Notes: generated from the letters alone by a model not told the origin. A stretch of 64,000 nt of DNA from Leptodontidium sp. MPI-SDFR-AT-0119 (GCA_020726505.1 JAHLEZ010000027.1:62001-126000); one strand, 5' to 3'; positions 1 to 10,699 are shown, numbered from the stretch's first letter. Made by a program: numbers and translations.

Positions 1-822
1 ACAACCTCCCACAACTATACTGCGAAGCAGGTGGCCCAGATTCTTCACTAGACATGCTGTCATGGCAGTTTCTCTCGTGCACCACGATAAACAGTCCGGA
101 TTTCATCTATATTTGGCGAGGATATGGGGGATTGACCGGACGGGTCTTCTTCTCCACTTTGCCTACCGGTTCTGAAGTGTAAGTAATAAATATGCTACAC
201 TACAAGTTATCCACGGCTTGCCTGGCTGCAAACCTACCTCAAGCTTCCTAGCTTCGGACCTCAATCTCTTAAGAGAGGGCGAGGCATTTTAGGAAGTCCC
301 TGACTTGCGTACCTGCATATAAGCACTACTTCTAGCTTTCTCAATCCACAGACTCAAAACACACACGCGCGCGCGCGCACGCACTTCGATCGACTCCTTA
401 CATAGAGGCTATATACTTGGATCTTTTGCTAGTTCGGATTGCTGTCTCCTTGCGGAATGTAGATCCCATAGCTTCTGAACTTGAGCAGGCTGCTGAAAAG
501 AGGAATCATAGGTTGTGCGGCGTGATACTACAACCAAGCCACCCGAGGTGTTGGCGAGGAAGAGGAATAAAAGACAGACTAAGAGGTCAATTTTTGATAT
601 AATCTTACCCAAAAGCATTCCTGATTAGGCGCCCCTTTGCAAAACCGATTCTCTGCTTCCACAGGCTCGGCTGTCACATGCGGCCGCGTTGTCCTCGACT
701 CTTCGCAGATGGTCGAGGCCTAGATTGCAACTGAGCTCGTTCTGAATTGCTACTGGTCTATACAGATCCAATTCCACTTTACAAGTACGAATTTAGGCCT
801 TTCCAAAGAGAATAGCATATTT
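1..822. other. 5' flank without a recognisable gene
   Basis: No open frame here resembles a known protein; the two short ORFs at about 409-618 are complementary shadows. The only structure seen is the alternating CA/CG tract near 357-384, listed separately. The stretch lies downstream of the Zn2Cys6 gene and may hold its 3' UTR. Confidence 0.5.
357..384. repeat. Alternating purine-pyrimidine (CA/CG) tract
   Basis: About 28 bases of uninterrupted purine/pyrimidine alternation: a CA run, then a CG run, then CA/CG again. Such tracts are microsatellites and are known to favour left-handed DNA. No gene function can be assigned. Confidence 0.7.
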
Positions 823-2019
823 TTACAACCCAACCTCCATCTTTGCCCAGTTCGTAGCCTCGTCCCACTCTTTACCGTACCCATCGAAGCTCCCGCACAA
901 CTCCTTTACAAGTCTCTTCCCTGCATACTTCGCCCACCACATCTCATCTAATCTATCGAGAAGAACACCCCAGTACATGAAAATCATTAAAGCCATCCGC
1001 TCCCCTCTTTGCAACTCGATCACAAAATCCTTTCCTGCCGAAACCAACCAACCCACTGCTATAGTCTTACCTTCTTGGAAGCACCTTTCGAGTTGTTGTA
1101 TGGCATGGCTGTAGGTTTCGTGGAGAGGATTGGCGGCTCCAATGACTGCATTATTAAGATTTTGGAGCCGCTCGATTTGACCCTTCGTCTCGTCCGTTCT
1201 TGGAGCATCAAAACGACGCTGGGCCCTGAAGATGTCTCTACAAGGGCCGCTTTCGAGCCAGTCGCGGTTTATATTGATAACAGATATAATGCCATTGAGA
1301 AAGTCGTATAAAATTAGAATGCTTTCTAACGTCGATTTTGCTGCGTCGTGGGCTCCAGTGGATAGGAGAGGCGAGACCATCGCGCATGCCATAATCGATA
1401 TTGAGGAGAGAAAGAGGGCATCACAGTTCGACTGCGTCACGTTTTGTAAAGCAGCCCGGAACGTAGAAACCGCACTGTTCTGGTACTGCAGTGCCACACT
1501 AACATATGAGGCTGCAGCAACTGGGTCGATAGTGTCGCTCGCTATATGGAGAGACGTGAGTGCAAAGATAGAATCCGCGAGATATTCGTGCTTAAGGGCC
1601 TCTTGCACGACATGGCCTCGAAAGAGATCAGTGTAAGTTGTTGTGAAACTGCTGGATGTTTTCGTGAACCAATAGTGCATCAGTTCAAGCTCTCTTTGCC
1701 GTGTTGATGAGCGAAATGGCATGTCCAAGCTCGTCCCCAAGCCGATCCCTTGATAGATATCTAGCCCAACTCCTAGTGGATTTGTTGCGAGACCAGCCGA
1801 GGGTGAGGCAGATCCATAAAATGCAGGACTTTGTACATTCGAGCTGGTGTCCATTCGAGGCCCGGTTCCTGGTGGTCGAGCTGGTCGCGAGTAATGACAT
1901 TCTGTCCCCCGAGTACCACAATTTGTACAGTTTGGTTTTCTTTCATCGCACTTAACGCGCCGCTGCTTACACTGATCGCATCCATGGCGTGATTTGGTAT
2001 GTACGCGTCTCGGTGCCAT
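823..2019 (-). CDS. Zn2Cys6 (Gal4-type) transcription factor
   Basis: Intronless 398-residue protein. A Zn(II)2Cys6 DNA-binding cluster is complete near the N-terminus: Cys14, 17, 24, 31, 34 and 41 with spacing 2-6-6-2-6 and the basic KQRRVKC segment. A Ser/Pro/Gly-rich linker follows at about residues 43-95, then an alpha-helical C-terminal region (about 105-398) of the kind seen in UPC2-like fungal regulators, including an LMHYW segment and a conserved-looking KEL...EW C-terminal end. Such proteins are nuclear activators or repressors of transcription. The first ATG places the Cys cluster 13 residues in, normal for the family. The nearest genes are the RTA1-like pair, whose family is linked to lipid stress, but regulation of those genes is only a guess. 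Family call is sure; target genes unknown. Confidence 0.9.
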   Translation of the reverse strand: MAPRRVHTKSRHGCDQCKQRRVKCDERKPNCTNCGTRGTECHYSRPARPPGTGPRMDTSSNVQSPAFYGSASPSAGLATNPLGVGLDIYQGIGLGTSLDMPFRSSTRQRELELMHYWFTKTSSSFTTTYTDLFRGHVVQEALKHEYLADSIFALTSLHIASDTIDPVAAASYVSVALQYQNSAVSTFRAALQNVTQSNCDALFLSSISIMACAMVSPLLSTGAHDAAKSTLESILILYDFLNGIISVININRDWLESGPCRDIFRAQRRFDAPRTDETKGQIERLQNLNNAVIGAANPLHETYSHAIQQLERCFQEGKTIAVGWLVSAGKDFVIELQRGERMALMIFMYWGVLLDRLDEMWWAKYAGKRLVKELCGSFDGYGKEWDEATNWAKMEVGL

Positions 2020-2789
2020 GATCTGCTGGAATTCGTGACGTGCTCAGGACCACGCCGACAGCTTGCAGGAGGTGAGATATCAGTAAAACCGCCAAGTGAA
2101 GCCAAGCGAGGCCACGTGGACATACACACCATTTTCCGGCCACTGCCTCACTTATCCCGCCGCCCAGCCTGTCAGAACATCAAAAAGCTGAGGTTATTTC
2201 AAGGACTTCAGAATTGTTCACAATCGCATAAATCATGAATCGTAGTCAGCACAGCCTGAGTATTCGCCGGCTTCTCCTAATTGTGGTGTTGGCCCATTTC
2301 CTTGGCCTTTGACGCCGCCGATCTGTGTTTGTGATCACGGGGTCCGTGGCATCGCAGCCGCCACCACCGCCAATGCGGCGCATCTCCAGGCCTCCCGTCG
2401 TACAGCCCACAGCCCCCCAAGCACACGGCATTGTTACCTATGCAATGCAATGCAACAGGTCTCAATGACGATGACGCAAGGACTGTACTGCCGACGAACT
2501 CTCTTTCAATTTGAAGCAATTCCCAGATCCTCTAACAACCTCACCTCGTCGCTTTTTGCTACCATGTCTTTCTCCATGTCGACTGATCCTACCACTTATA
2601 AAGTACCTAGACCTAGGTCGCCAGTCCGGCGCACTTATGGAGTCACCGACAGTAAATCTTCGCCATTTTATAAAGTATTATGCTTTTCTTTCTCATACTT
2701 CAGCCACAATAAGACCGAGCCTCGAGGACAGTAGAATTAATCCGAGGACTGATCTTCCGCAGCAGCTTCATTCATCGGCCCTCTCATTG

Positions 2790-2822
2790 GTCCTCGTTCT
2801 CGTTCTCGCTCTCGTTCTCGCT
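2790..2822 (+). repeat. CTCGTT hexamer repeat upstream of RTA1-like gene 1
   Basis: Five or so tandem copies of a CTCGTT-like hexamer lie about 335-365 bases upstream of the RTA1-like start. A similar run, as its complement GAACGA, lies at 6495-6513 about 340-355 bases upstream of the second, inverted RTA1-like gene. This suggests that the duplication included promoter DNA. Confidence 0.6.
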
Positions 2823-3118
2823 TACGTCTGCGTGCACGTTATTTTAAAGTTCCTCCACCCGAGAGGACGGCATGATCTACAGTAGCTGCGCACTTTAAAC
2901 CGCTTTTGGCGACGTGCCAAGACAGAATTTCTGTCGTCTTATCTCTTTCTTCCTTCAATTGGGGTATGATAGCCTAATATGATTCCTTCGTACCTAACAG
3001 GTCTAACGCCACGATGAACTGGCAGTCAATGCATATATGGGAGGCATACTGCCCCATTACTTTGATTTTGCCAATCCTTTTTCTCAGTCCGTTCTTAATC
3101 CGTTCTCCTTTACCTTCG

Positions 3119-3155
3119 CAACACAACACAACACAACACAATACAACCGCCAACC
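3119..3155 (+). promoter_or_regulatory. CA-rich 5' leader with ACACA repeats
   Basis: Tandem AACAC units run directly into the proposed start codon, which has the favourable context CCAACC before ATG. CA-rich pyrimidine-poor leaders are common immediately upstream of fungal start codons. This supports choosing ATG 3156 over the later in-frame-looking ATG at 3226, which lies in another frame of exon 1. Confidence 0.5.
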
Positions 3156-4074
3156 ATGGCTCAACGAAATTACTGGAGCGCCTACAAGCCATCCCTGGAA
3201 CTCGCCATTGTTGCAACTATAATCTTTGGCCTTCTCACGATCTACCATGGCTGGCGTCTCGCCAGAGCTCGGACGTGGTTCTGTTTACCAGTTTTCGTTG
3301 GCGGTCTTTGTGAGTCTCCAGTTTGACGATACCCAAGCCAACATCCTAATTGTTTTTGTAGTCGAGATCATTGGGTTCGCCAGTCGCGCGGTCGGAAATA
3401 GGAACCCATATACCCTGGTGCCTTATATCATACAAGCACTCCTTATCCTCCTTGCGCCGATTCTTTTTGCCGCCTCGGTATATATGATCCTCGGCCGTTT
3501 GATTCGAGCAACAGGAGGGGAGGCATATTCTGTTATTCGTGTGAATTGGGTAACCAAGATTTTTGTTGGAGGCGATATCTTCTGCTTTATGATGCAAATG
3601 GTCGGCGCTGCCTTCCTTGCTTCGTCCAAATCCAAGAAGTCAAGAGACACAGGGGAGATGATTATCTTGATCGGTCTCATCATCCAAATCGTTATATTTT
3701 CTTTCTTTCTGGTTGTCAGCATGATTTTCCACAGACGCATACTCAGAAAACCGACTCCTCTCTCGCTCTCGATTACGTTCAGGTGGAAGAGGTTCCTCAT
3801 CGAGCTGTACCTCGTTAGCGGCCTTATCACCTTGCGAAATCTGTTCCGAGTTATTGAATATGCTCAAGGAGGTATATATTCCCCAACTTACTACAAGTTG
3901 CGACTAGCTTCTAACTATCTTATAGAGAACGGATATTTCCTGTCGAGGGAGTGGCCGATCTATGTCTTGGATGCGCTTCCAATGGCCATCGTGGTGGCTA
4001 TCTGCGTGTTTTGGCACGTGGGGCGTCTGAGAGAGACAGAAAAGACAAATGTTGAGATGGATACGCGCGCCTGA
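3156..4074 (+). CDS. RTA1-like seven-transmembrane protein, copy 1
   Basis: Three exons, 3156-3309, 3362-3871 and 3926-4074, give a 270-residue protein. Intron 1 (GTGAGT...TAG, 52 nt) interrupts the codon for Phe in GLFEIIGF. Intron 2 (54 nt, CTAAC branch site at 3911) is a multiple of three and can be read through, but splicing restores the family segment EY..G....L...EWPIYV.D. Hydrophobic segments fit the seven-helix RTA1-like fungal family, e.g. the ALLILLAPILFAASVYM helix and the GGD...F segment. Yeast members such as RTA1 and RSB1 are tied to 7-aminocholesterol resistance and sphingoid-base export; the substrate here is unknown. The 510-nt exon 2 and 154-nt exon 1 match the lengths in the convergent copy at 5205-6156 exactly, so the two are duplicates. 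Confidence 0.9.
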
Positions 4075-4277
4075 TGGTATTTTCTGCTGCAGGGGTAGCG
4101 GGACCTCGAGATTGCCTGCTACGGGGTTGTATTTTTCCTTGAGAGCGACACAGAGTTTCTTGATACAAGAGGAGAGCATTTTGTCTTAATATCTATAGAA
4201 TGTTGGATTGGATTTGTTGGGCACTAGATGCAGGCGCCTTGATTTTACTGTCACTAACAATTTTTTTAATGTATGTT

Positions 4278-4572
4278 TTAAACCTGAGCTTCTCCGTCTA
4301 CAAAGAGAATGTTAACTATTGCCACGTCCTTCTTGTGAGCCCGAATAAACTTTTGCATCCATTTAGTAAGTAGAATCCGATGAGGACAGTGTTGAGTGAC
4401 GACATCTGTCTCGGCCACGTGGGCACGCTTGAACACCGAGAACACCTCTACCAAGGAGCGATTGAAGAAAATGCGGGCGATGTGGGTGTATAACAACCCA
4501 TTCAATATCATTCCCTGTACGATAGGCGATAAAACCGGCTCGTATGTGACTCCGATGGCCGTCCATAACCAA
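4278..4572 (-). pseudogene. Relic of a DDE_1 (pogo/Fot1-type) transposase
   Basis: Two minus-strand frames together give the C-terminal part of a pogo-like DDE_1 transposase. One frame (about 4572-4400) has MDGHRSHIRAGF...IHPHRPHFLQ, matching the family pattern DGHGSH...PPHSSHLLQPL. The other (about 4450-4278) continues with VFSVFKRAH and a FIRA...VAIVNI segment matching FGPLKRAY and the following helix. The change of frame shows at least one indel; the catalytic core upstream is missing. It sits between the two RTA1-like genes. A dead fragment; no termini were found. Confidence 0.7.
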
Positions 4573-5204
4573 AAATCTTTCTAGCCATGGTCACCGTCCC
4601 TGTAATAGATTTCAATTGGTTTGGTACGTACATAATTAATATAGCATTAGAGACTGGCTCTAGAGGTTGCCTAGCTTGACCCTGCTTATTGTTGAAAAAA
4701 GTTGGCCAGCAGGTAATTCCGACTTACCTGGGCAGCGAGTTCCAGAAGATTTATGTACACAAGCGGCTCCGGTCATTATTTGCAGAAGGAACATGCTTGG
4801 GAGCGATCACACGCATTGATCATACAGGAGGGAAATGGTTAGAATGAAGTGTTCTTGCAAGCCGATGGCAACTCCTTAGATTTTTCTTAGGGTTCCCTTT
4901 TTCGAATTGAGAATCGGACGAATTGAACTGCAGATGCTGTCATATCACGACCGAGACATAGAATACACAGTCTGTAGAGGAGGAGAGGGGTACTCGCCCC
5001 ACACATTGCAGTCAATCGTACGTTTTGGAAAGTGTTATCTCTCAATTAACCCCCACCTTGCTACCAAGTCACTATCTACCTGTCTATCCTTAAAAGGCCA
5101 TGAACGCTAGTATACAAATAAAAATTTAATACGACCAACCAACTATATCTATCAAAATCCAACCGTTCCGATGCTTGATGAGAACCTCGAGCGTGCTTGT
5201 TCGA
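4573..5204. other. Region between transposase relic and RTA1-like copy 2
   Basis: No supported gene. Short ORFs (e.g. 4907-5110) show no recognisable motif. It holds the 3' flank of the second RTA1-like gene and possibly more worn transposon sequence. Confidence 0.4.
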
Positions 5205-6156
5205 CTACTTATAGCTTCGCTGAGAAATCAGAGCGCTGTTGCCATATCCTTCGAGATCAATATTGACAGGACCCGATTGCATTATCCCAGTATACCAGTG
5301 CGAGCAGACGACAAGCACTACTATCATTGGAAATCCATCGAAAGCGTAGATTGGCCACTCGTTCTGGAGCAAATATGCATCTTCTACTTCAGGGTTAGCG
5401 TCTAACAATCTGTATTCTGGACCTTGGATTCTGACTTACTTCCCATCGCGTATTCAATAACACGGAACAGGTTCCGGAAAGTAATCAGAAGACTGACACT
5501 GTATAACATGACCATGAAGCGTTCCAAGTTCAAGTCAGAATTAAGAGACTGTCCAGTTGGCCGTGCGCGGATACGTTTGTGGAAAACCACAGCAATAACG
5601 AGAAAGAATCCAAAAACGACCATTTGGATAAGCAATCCAGCAAGAATGAGGTTCTGCCCCATACTCACGGCGGACGCTGTATCTGCACCGGAAAGTACCG
5701 CGCCACCTCCAGCTTGTACCAAGAAACATAAGATGTCTCCTCCGACAAATATTTTTGTGACCCAATGAACGCGGACCACCGAGTAACTTTCGCCACCAAC
5801 GGCTCGGATTAAGCGACTGAGGATCATGTAGGCTGAAGCTGCGAAAAGAATAGGTGCAAGGAGGATGAGTAGAGACTGGATGATGAATGGCAAAAGAATA
5901 TCAGGTTTCTTGTTTCCCACTGCTCTTGCGCCAAATCCAATCACTTCAACTGTTGAGATAATCAGTGATGGTGCCCTACCGTCGAGTTGCGGGGAGCCTT
6001 ACAGAACCCTCCTATGACCAAGGGGGTGCAAAACCAGGTTCGTGTTTTGAACAGTCGGAAGGTGTGGTAAATGCTCAAGACAGCGAAAATCAATGTAAAA
6101 ATGGCAGCGGCAGGCAGAGCAGGCTCATATGTCCAGTACTTGGAGAATTTAGCCAT
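5205..6156 (-). CDS. RTA1-like seven-transmembrane protein, copy 2
   Basis: Three exons on the minus strand, 6156-6003, 5949-5440 and 5383-5205, total 843 nt and encode 280 residues. Intron 1 (53 nt, GTAAGG...CAG) and intron 2 (56 nt, GTAAGT...TAG with a GCTAAC branch site) fall at the same codons as in copy 1: inside Phe of GGFFEVIGF and after EYAMG. Exon 1 (154 nt) and exon 2 (510 nt) have exactly the same lengths as in copy 1. Shared signatures include LLAPILFAAS, WVTKIFVGGD and NLFRVIEYA. The protein is predicted to sit in a membrane and may move or sense lipids, by analogy with RTA1/RSB1. The copies converge and are separated by a transposase relic. C-terminal tails differ. Confidence 0.9.
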
Positions 6157-6320
6157 GATTGGTGGTTGGCACAAGTAATTGACGAAAGAAATCTATTAAT
6201 TCGGCTTTCTTTGGATACCGACTTCAATGAATGATGATGAACGAGAGCGATGTGACAAGTATAGGATGAGATGGAGGCAAATAAATGGAAACGTATAATG
6301 AGGATTGTTCCTGCCCCGCG

Positions 6321-6328
6321 CTTATATA
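6321..6328 (-). promoter_or_regulatory. TATA-like box for RTA1-like copy 2
   Basis: The minus strand reads TATATAAG about 165 bases upstream of the start codon at 6156. Spacing is plausible for a fungal TATA box with a 5' UTR of roughly 100 nt. Not tested against transcripts. Confidence 0.35.
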
Positions 6329-6494
6329 TCAACAGAAGGAGTAGACATATGTACGATACGAAGTACGTGGAACGAGACCGAACCCTGAAGCTAAGAGCTC
6401 ACTGGATGAACCATTGGATGGCATGCAGAGGAGCTCGTCCCAAAATAATTCGATCTGCCTGGGTGCCAAGGTGCCAAGGTATCAGATGTGCAGA

Positions 6495-6519
6495 CGAGAA
6501 CGAGAACGAGAACATGAAC
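6495..6519 (-). repeat. GAACGA/CTCGTT repeat upstream of RTA1-like copy 2
   Basis: GAACGA-type units on the plus strand read as CTCGTT repeats on the coding strand of copy 2, then run into a CATGTT variant. Position and composition mirror the tract at 2790-2822 upstream of copy 1, supporting a duplication that extends several hundred bases 5' of the genes. Confidence 0.55.
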
Positions 6520-7734
6520 ATGGATAAGAATAATCCAAGGACATGCCAAGCCCCAGAACCTGCCAAGAGCCAGGAACCGCGATGCATTACAGTATGTTAT
6601 CTTGCTTGTGGTTTCGCACAATCGGGCTTTCTGTGCCCTTTGACAGGTTGATCGGAGGCCTTTCTTTGTTGACAGCTTCATTTTCTGATTATGATTGACC
6701 ATACTGTGCACCAGTGAAGTTGCAAGAAGCATATTTAATTCGAACATCTCAAATAGACGCGTGTCCAGTGCTTTATTTGTTGGGAGTTTTAAGAGATTAC
6801 CGTTCCGTAATGAGAGGCTGCAACATCTATCTGCTCTTGACTTAAACCTCAGCCCCCCTCGCTTCATGCCGTCTGTCCCACAACGTCCAACAACAACGGA
6901 ATCTGCGTGACCGTCTCAACCACGTACCCCTTAGATGATCTCACTCGGGCAACCAGGTACAGTGTCACAGTTAGCGGTTCCACCGCGATAGAGTTATGAG
7001 GATAAGGTTGATCTCGGATGATGGTCATGATGTACATCCGGAGATGTACAGTACGGTACAAGGTGTCAACACACCCCCAAGCAAGTTTTAGCTGAATCAA
7101 GCAGCCGCTTAAATTCTTACAGCTAATCTTCAGCCACGCCCAACTTTTATTGGCGGTTACCTGGCTTATTATAATTAGACTCAAGTTAATCACAAGATTC
7201 TAATTACCTAGGACACTATGTAGCTTAAATGGACCTACATGCAGGTAGAAGTAGGTTGGAGCCTCATCAGGCTCCCGGAGCCGCAGATGACCGCTTTTGC
7301 GGTGATCAAGACCCATCTCAGGATCTGCAGACGATTCATGACAGAGCCATTACCATAGCAGACAGAAATCAAGGATGCATCCAGTTACATGAGAAGTGCA
7401 GAGGATACCCAATTTTTAAAGTACCAGCACTCTCAAATCCAAGGATAAAATATAGTCTGAAAGAAAACAGCAGTTTCTTGTACATTTTACACAGTATCTC
7501 TAAGGGTGAACCTTTCCCAAGGAGCTAGCAAGGGCTCTGACCACCACCCCATTGTGAAGTAGAGACCTCCATCTTTCATAAAAATGCAACCAACATAAGT
7601 AAATACAACGATCCAACCTCTTTCTTTGCACACCACAATAACCATCAATGTTATCCACACCGGGTCAGCTGCAGTTGTGAACTGCGCGCGGTCGTCAAGA
7701 CTGGACTCAACGCTGACGAGATGTTTTTTCATGA
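6520..7734. other. Gene-poor stretch
   Basis: Short overlapping ORFs on both strands only; none shows a domain, signal peptide or family motif. The part next to 7734 is the 3' flank of the peroxidase gene. Confidence 0.4.
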
Positions 7735-8790
7735 TTAAGCGGCCGGGGCGGCCGGGGCGGCGACAGGGGTATCCGCAGCAGGGAAAGCGATAGGGATATC
7801 GGTAGGGCTTGCTGCCTTCATGGCGACAACAATCTTTCGAACGTTCTGGTCCAACTCAACATCACGGGGGGACCAGCCGAGATGGACAGGGAAGCGCTCA
7901 TTTCCTATATTCTTATTAGCTAGTGCCAAAAAGCAGTCCGAGATGGAGTAGCAGAGGCGGAGGTATTTACTGAAGAAGAATTCAAACCAGTCTCGTCTAA
8001 TGTGGGGGAAATCTGGGTGACCCCAGATGCCCAACATCAATACAATCTCGCCCTGGAAAACACCAGCTTGCCTCTCTGAAAGTCCAAATTCAGGGTTCAA
8101 TTTGCTCATGTCAAATGTGTGTCTAGCTCTGGCATTCTCGGTGGCAGCGAGAGTGATGTTTTGGTCGGTTCCCCAGTAAGTGAGAAAGTTGTCGAAAGTG
8201 GCCGCGCTGAAAGGATTGGTCGGGTCGAAGAAGCTATCGCGGCGGGAGATGCTTCCATCGTGCTCGATAATATTGTGAGTACGGATCATAGCAAAGTCGA
8301 TTTCCTGGAATCATTAAGATCAGAAGTTTGGATCTAAGACGAGGTAGCTTACAGTCGCACCGGGCTCAGGGTTCAAAGCGATTGAAAGATTGAAAGCCGT
8401 ATCTGGAACCAGTGGCCCAACGTTGAAACCATCCTTGCAAGCCGACACCAACATCTGGTGTGTGATATTGCGGCCATTCCGGGGGAGAAAGCCATGGTTG
8501 GCAAGGGTATTCATTGCGGGACAAGGAGACCGCACTGATGAGCGAAGAACTGTTAGTGAAAATAGACTTGACTGAATAAGGAAGGGTGACTTACGATCAT
8601 CCGGGCCTGGAGCCTGGAAAGTAAAATGGTTCGGCTTCAACAAACTGGTGTTGCCATTGTTAAGTCCAGACAACGATGTATTCATCTCGTCGATGCGGCC
8701 AGAAAGATCTTTGGCGTGGAGATTTCCGATATGTGAAAACGAGAAGGCCAATGGCAGCGCAGCCAAGTTGAGTAGAGTAGATAGATGCAT
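7735..8790 (-). CDS. Secreted heme-thiolate peroxidase (chloroperoxidase family)
   Basis: Three exons, 8790-8595, 8534-8353 and 8304-7735, give 948 nt and 315 residues. An N-terminal signal peptide (MHLSTLLNLAALPLAFSFS) is followed by the Peroxidase_2 core: RSPCPAMNTLANHGFLPRNG with Cys70 as the proximal heme-thiolate ligand, then EHD at 140-142, the metal/propionate motif of chloroperoxidases (unspecific peroxygenases have EGD). NPEF and FQGE segments follow near 197-212. Family members use hydrogen peroxide to oxidise or halogenate organic substrates, usually outside the cell. Introns are 60 nt (GTAAGT...CAG, CTAAC branch) and 48 nt (GTAAGC...CAG); the first is a multiple of three and can be read through. 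The tail is Ala/Pro-rich. An upstream in-frame ATG (8802) would add MSNT. Actual substrate unknown. Confidence 0.9.
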
Positions 8791-8853
8791 TGTGTTGGAC
8801 ACCTTCGGAGCTTTGGGACAGGTAGATTGCTATTGAGACTTGAAATAGTGCGC

Positions 8854-8878
8854 AAGTGAAAGTGAAAGTGAAAGTGAC
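8854..8878. repeat. AAGTGA hexamer repeat in the peroxidase leader
   Basis: Four tandem AAGTGA units lie about 65-90 bases upstream of the peroxidase start codon, probably within the 5' UTR or proximal promoter. A simple hexanucleotide microsatellite. Confidence 0.7.
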
Positions 8879-8966
8879 TTTAAAAGATTGGTAGAGGCAA
8901 AAAGTGATTGAAGTACAGAGTAGTTGAACAATAGAGAGATATAAAAAAAAGCTGACCACAAGCTGC

Positions 8967-8973
8967 CTTATAT
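8967..8973 (-). promoter_or_regulatory. TATA-like box for the peroxidase gene
   Basis: ATATAAG on the minus strand about 180 bases upstream of the peroxidase start. Candidate only; the position fits a fungal core promoter. Confidence 0.35.
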
Positions 8974-8979
8974 GTACGA

Positions 8980-10104
8980 CGATAGTTGCAGCAGACGGCC
9001 CCATAGGTCGATGACCGGATCCTCGTGCAATCGGTCTATTGGCTGCAATCACTGCGCAAATATTTACTATTCGCCAGTTTATCGCTCCCGTACTCGTTCC
9101 CCCACCCATAAGTTTCGTGCTGAACATGATATTTTAAGCTTCAATTGACACCGTCTCATATACTTCCGGGATGGTGCTGGGCTGCACGTCTCAACGGAAA
9201 CCTTGAATTAGGCATGATTGTCACAGGGATTGCTTGGCAGGGGATTGGCTTGGTTAGTTGCAGTATAAACGGAGGAATATTTCAATTAGGGGTAAGAAGT
9301 TTATTTCTACCACCCAGCTGGTATAACAGTCCTTCAAACTGCTGAGTTCGTGTATCGCATAGTCTGTTAACAAATAAGGCCTTGTGATACCAGCTTTTCA
9401 GCGCTAGCCTGCCAGTGTTCGTTGATAGAGATATCATCACTCGTAAAGCGCAAGTAGTTGCGCGACTCGTTTGAATACTTACACACGGAGGTACAGCGGT
9501 GCAGAGTTACCCCTAGTTAATAACAGGGCATCGAAAGCTTTCCTTGCAAAGGAAACTTCTTCAGTTCGCCTTGACTACCGGATGCCGAGCTTCTCGCCCT
9601 TTTACTGGTGTAACAAGTAAAGCTGAATGACTATTGCAGTCCATGGCATTGGCTACGGGAAACACTTCAACGCTGTCTTCCGTAGGATAGAAACTTGGCC
9701 CGGTACTTTTCCTGCACTGCCAACGGTGCCAAGACACTGTGTGGTGGATCAATGGCACTTTTTGTGGTTGTCGTTGTGGCGTGAGTGTCTGACTCGTAAT
9801 ACGATTAACGAGCCCACCAGCATAGGTCTGTCCGCTACAGGGCATCTCACAGCCAAATGAGAAAAAGTGATTCTTTAGTAAAATAATAATTCCAAAATCT
9901 AGTTATGCGAAAGCCAGATTTGCTTCTTATTAATCGTTTGCTATGAGAACAAAGGAAAAGTATCAAGCTCTCGCTAATATATCTATTCTTAAAATCATCG
10001 ACTTCATGTTTTCAAAGCCTGAAAAGACCTCGTTGAACAGCCTGTAGCGCACAGACCCGTGCCAGTGGGCTCGTAAGCGAAACCGACGATCCTGTCGCCC
10101 TTTT
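8980..10104. other. Gene-poor stretch
   Basis: No ORF with recognisable content. Plus and minus ORFs at 9561-9860 overlap each other and resemble no family I know. A short poly-T run at 10100-10109 marks the edge of the kinase-like relic. Confidence 0.4.
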
Positions 10105-10625
10105 TTTTTCCCCAAGACGGAAGCCATTCCTGAAACAGCGTCCTCACTCCCTACCAGTCACCCTTTACAGTCTCCCGGTTCTCTTCGTCCACAAATTCCA
10201 CATTATTCATCCTCCACAGTCACTGATCCATGCATCCATTCCTTCGTCAACCATGATGTTCGTTGGATTGACGTCCCCTCATAAGGTCGTGCGTATACAA
10301 CTCTCGTACCATGGCATAGACTTGCTCTTCCCATTTCTTGTGGAACTCGAGCTGGCTCCAGAAGCCCTGACTTTCCAGGATTGTTCCTATCTTGGACAAG
10401 GCGATCAAGGACATCACAATCCCTACAACTGTTCCTCCGTCTTGGCCCGAAATGACAATATCCTATAGTTCAGGAATTCTCACCTAAGCTCTTGGCCAAT
10501 CTCCTCGATACGAGACATGACCCTGAGCTCACGTTCGAATTCCCTTCGCGCCCTCCAAGCCGTGGTTTGAAGTACATCGAGGTACCTCCGGGCATAACGA
10601 CTCGGCCCTGGAGGGTATCAAGAGA
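10105..10625 (-). pseudogene. Relic of a protein-kinase-like gene
   Basis: Reading the minus strand in shifting frames gives consecutive pieces of a fungal kinase-fold protein: DTLQGRVVMPGG with YFKPRL, then REFERELRVMSRIEEIG, then DIVISGQDGGTVVGIVMSL, then KKWEEQVYAMVRELYTHDL, then VNPTNIMVDEG and MNNVEFVDEENRET, ending near LFQEWLPS. The HDL...VNPTNI segment is the kinase catalytic loop, with the conserved Asp and Asn in different frames. At least three frameshifts plus stops (one after RIPEL, one in GDW-stop-G) show it is dead. The N-terminal part upstream (to about 11.3 kb) is not recognisable. These proteins form large, poorly characterised families in filamentous fungi. Confidence 0.6.
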
Positions 10626-10699
10626 GCTTGCCGGATTGCTATTCGGTGCTAGTCTCTCAACAGTTGACAGGCAATGCAAACAAATTCCCGGTTGTTAAG

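Larger units (their letters stand above)
2020..3155. other. Intergenic region between divergent genes
   Basis: This stretch separates the Zn2Cys6 gene (-) and the first RTA1-like gene (+) and should carry both promoters. It contains a pyrimidine-rich CTCGTT/CTCGCT repeat at about 2793-2822. No protein-coding signal is convincing. Confidence 0.5.

Noticed and set aside
3423..3830. Minus-strand 135-codon ORF within RTA1-like copy 1
   Set aside because: Shadow of exon 2; the plus frame carries the conserved family blocks and proper splice sites.
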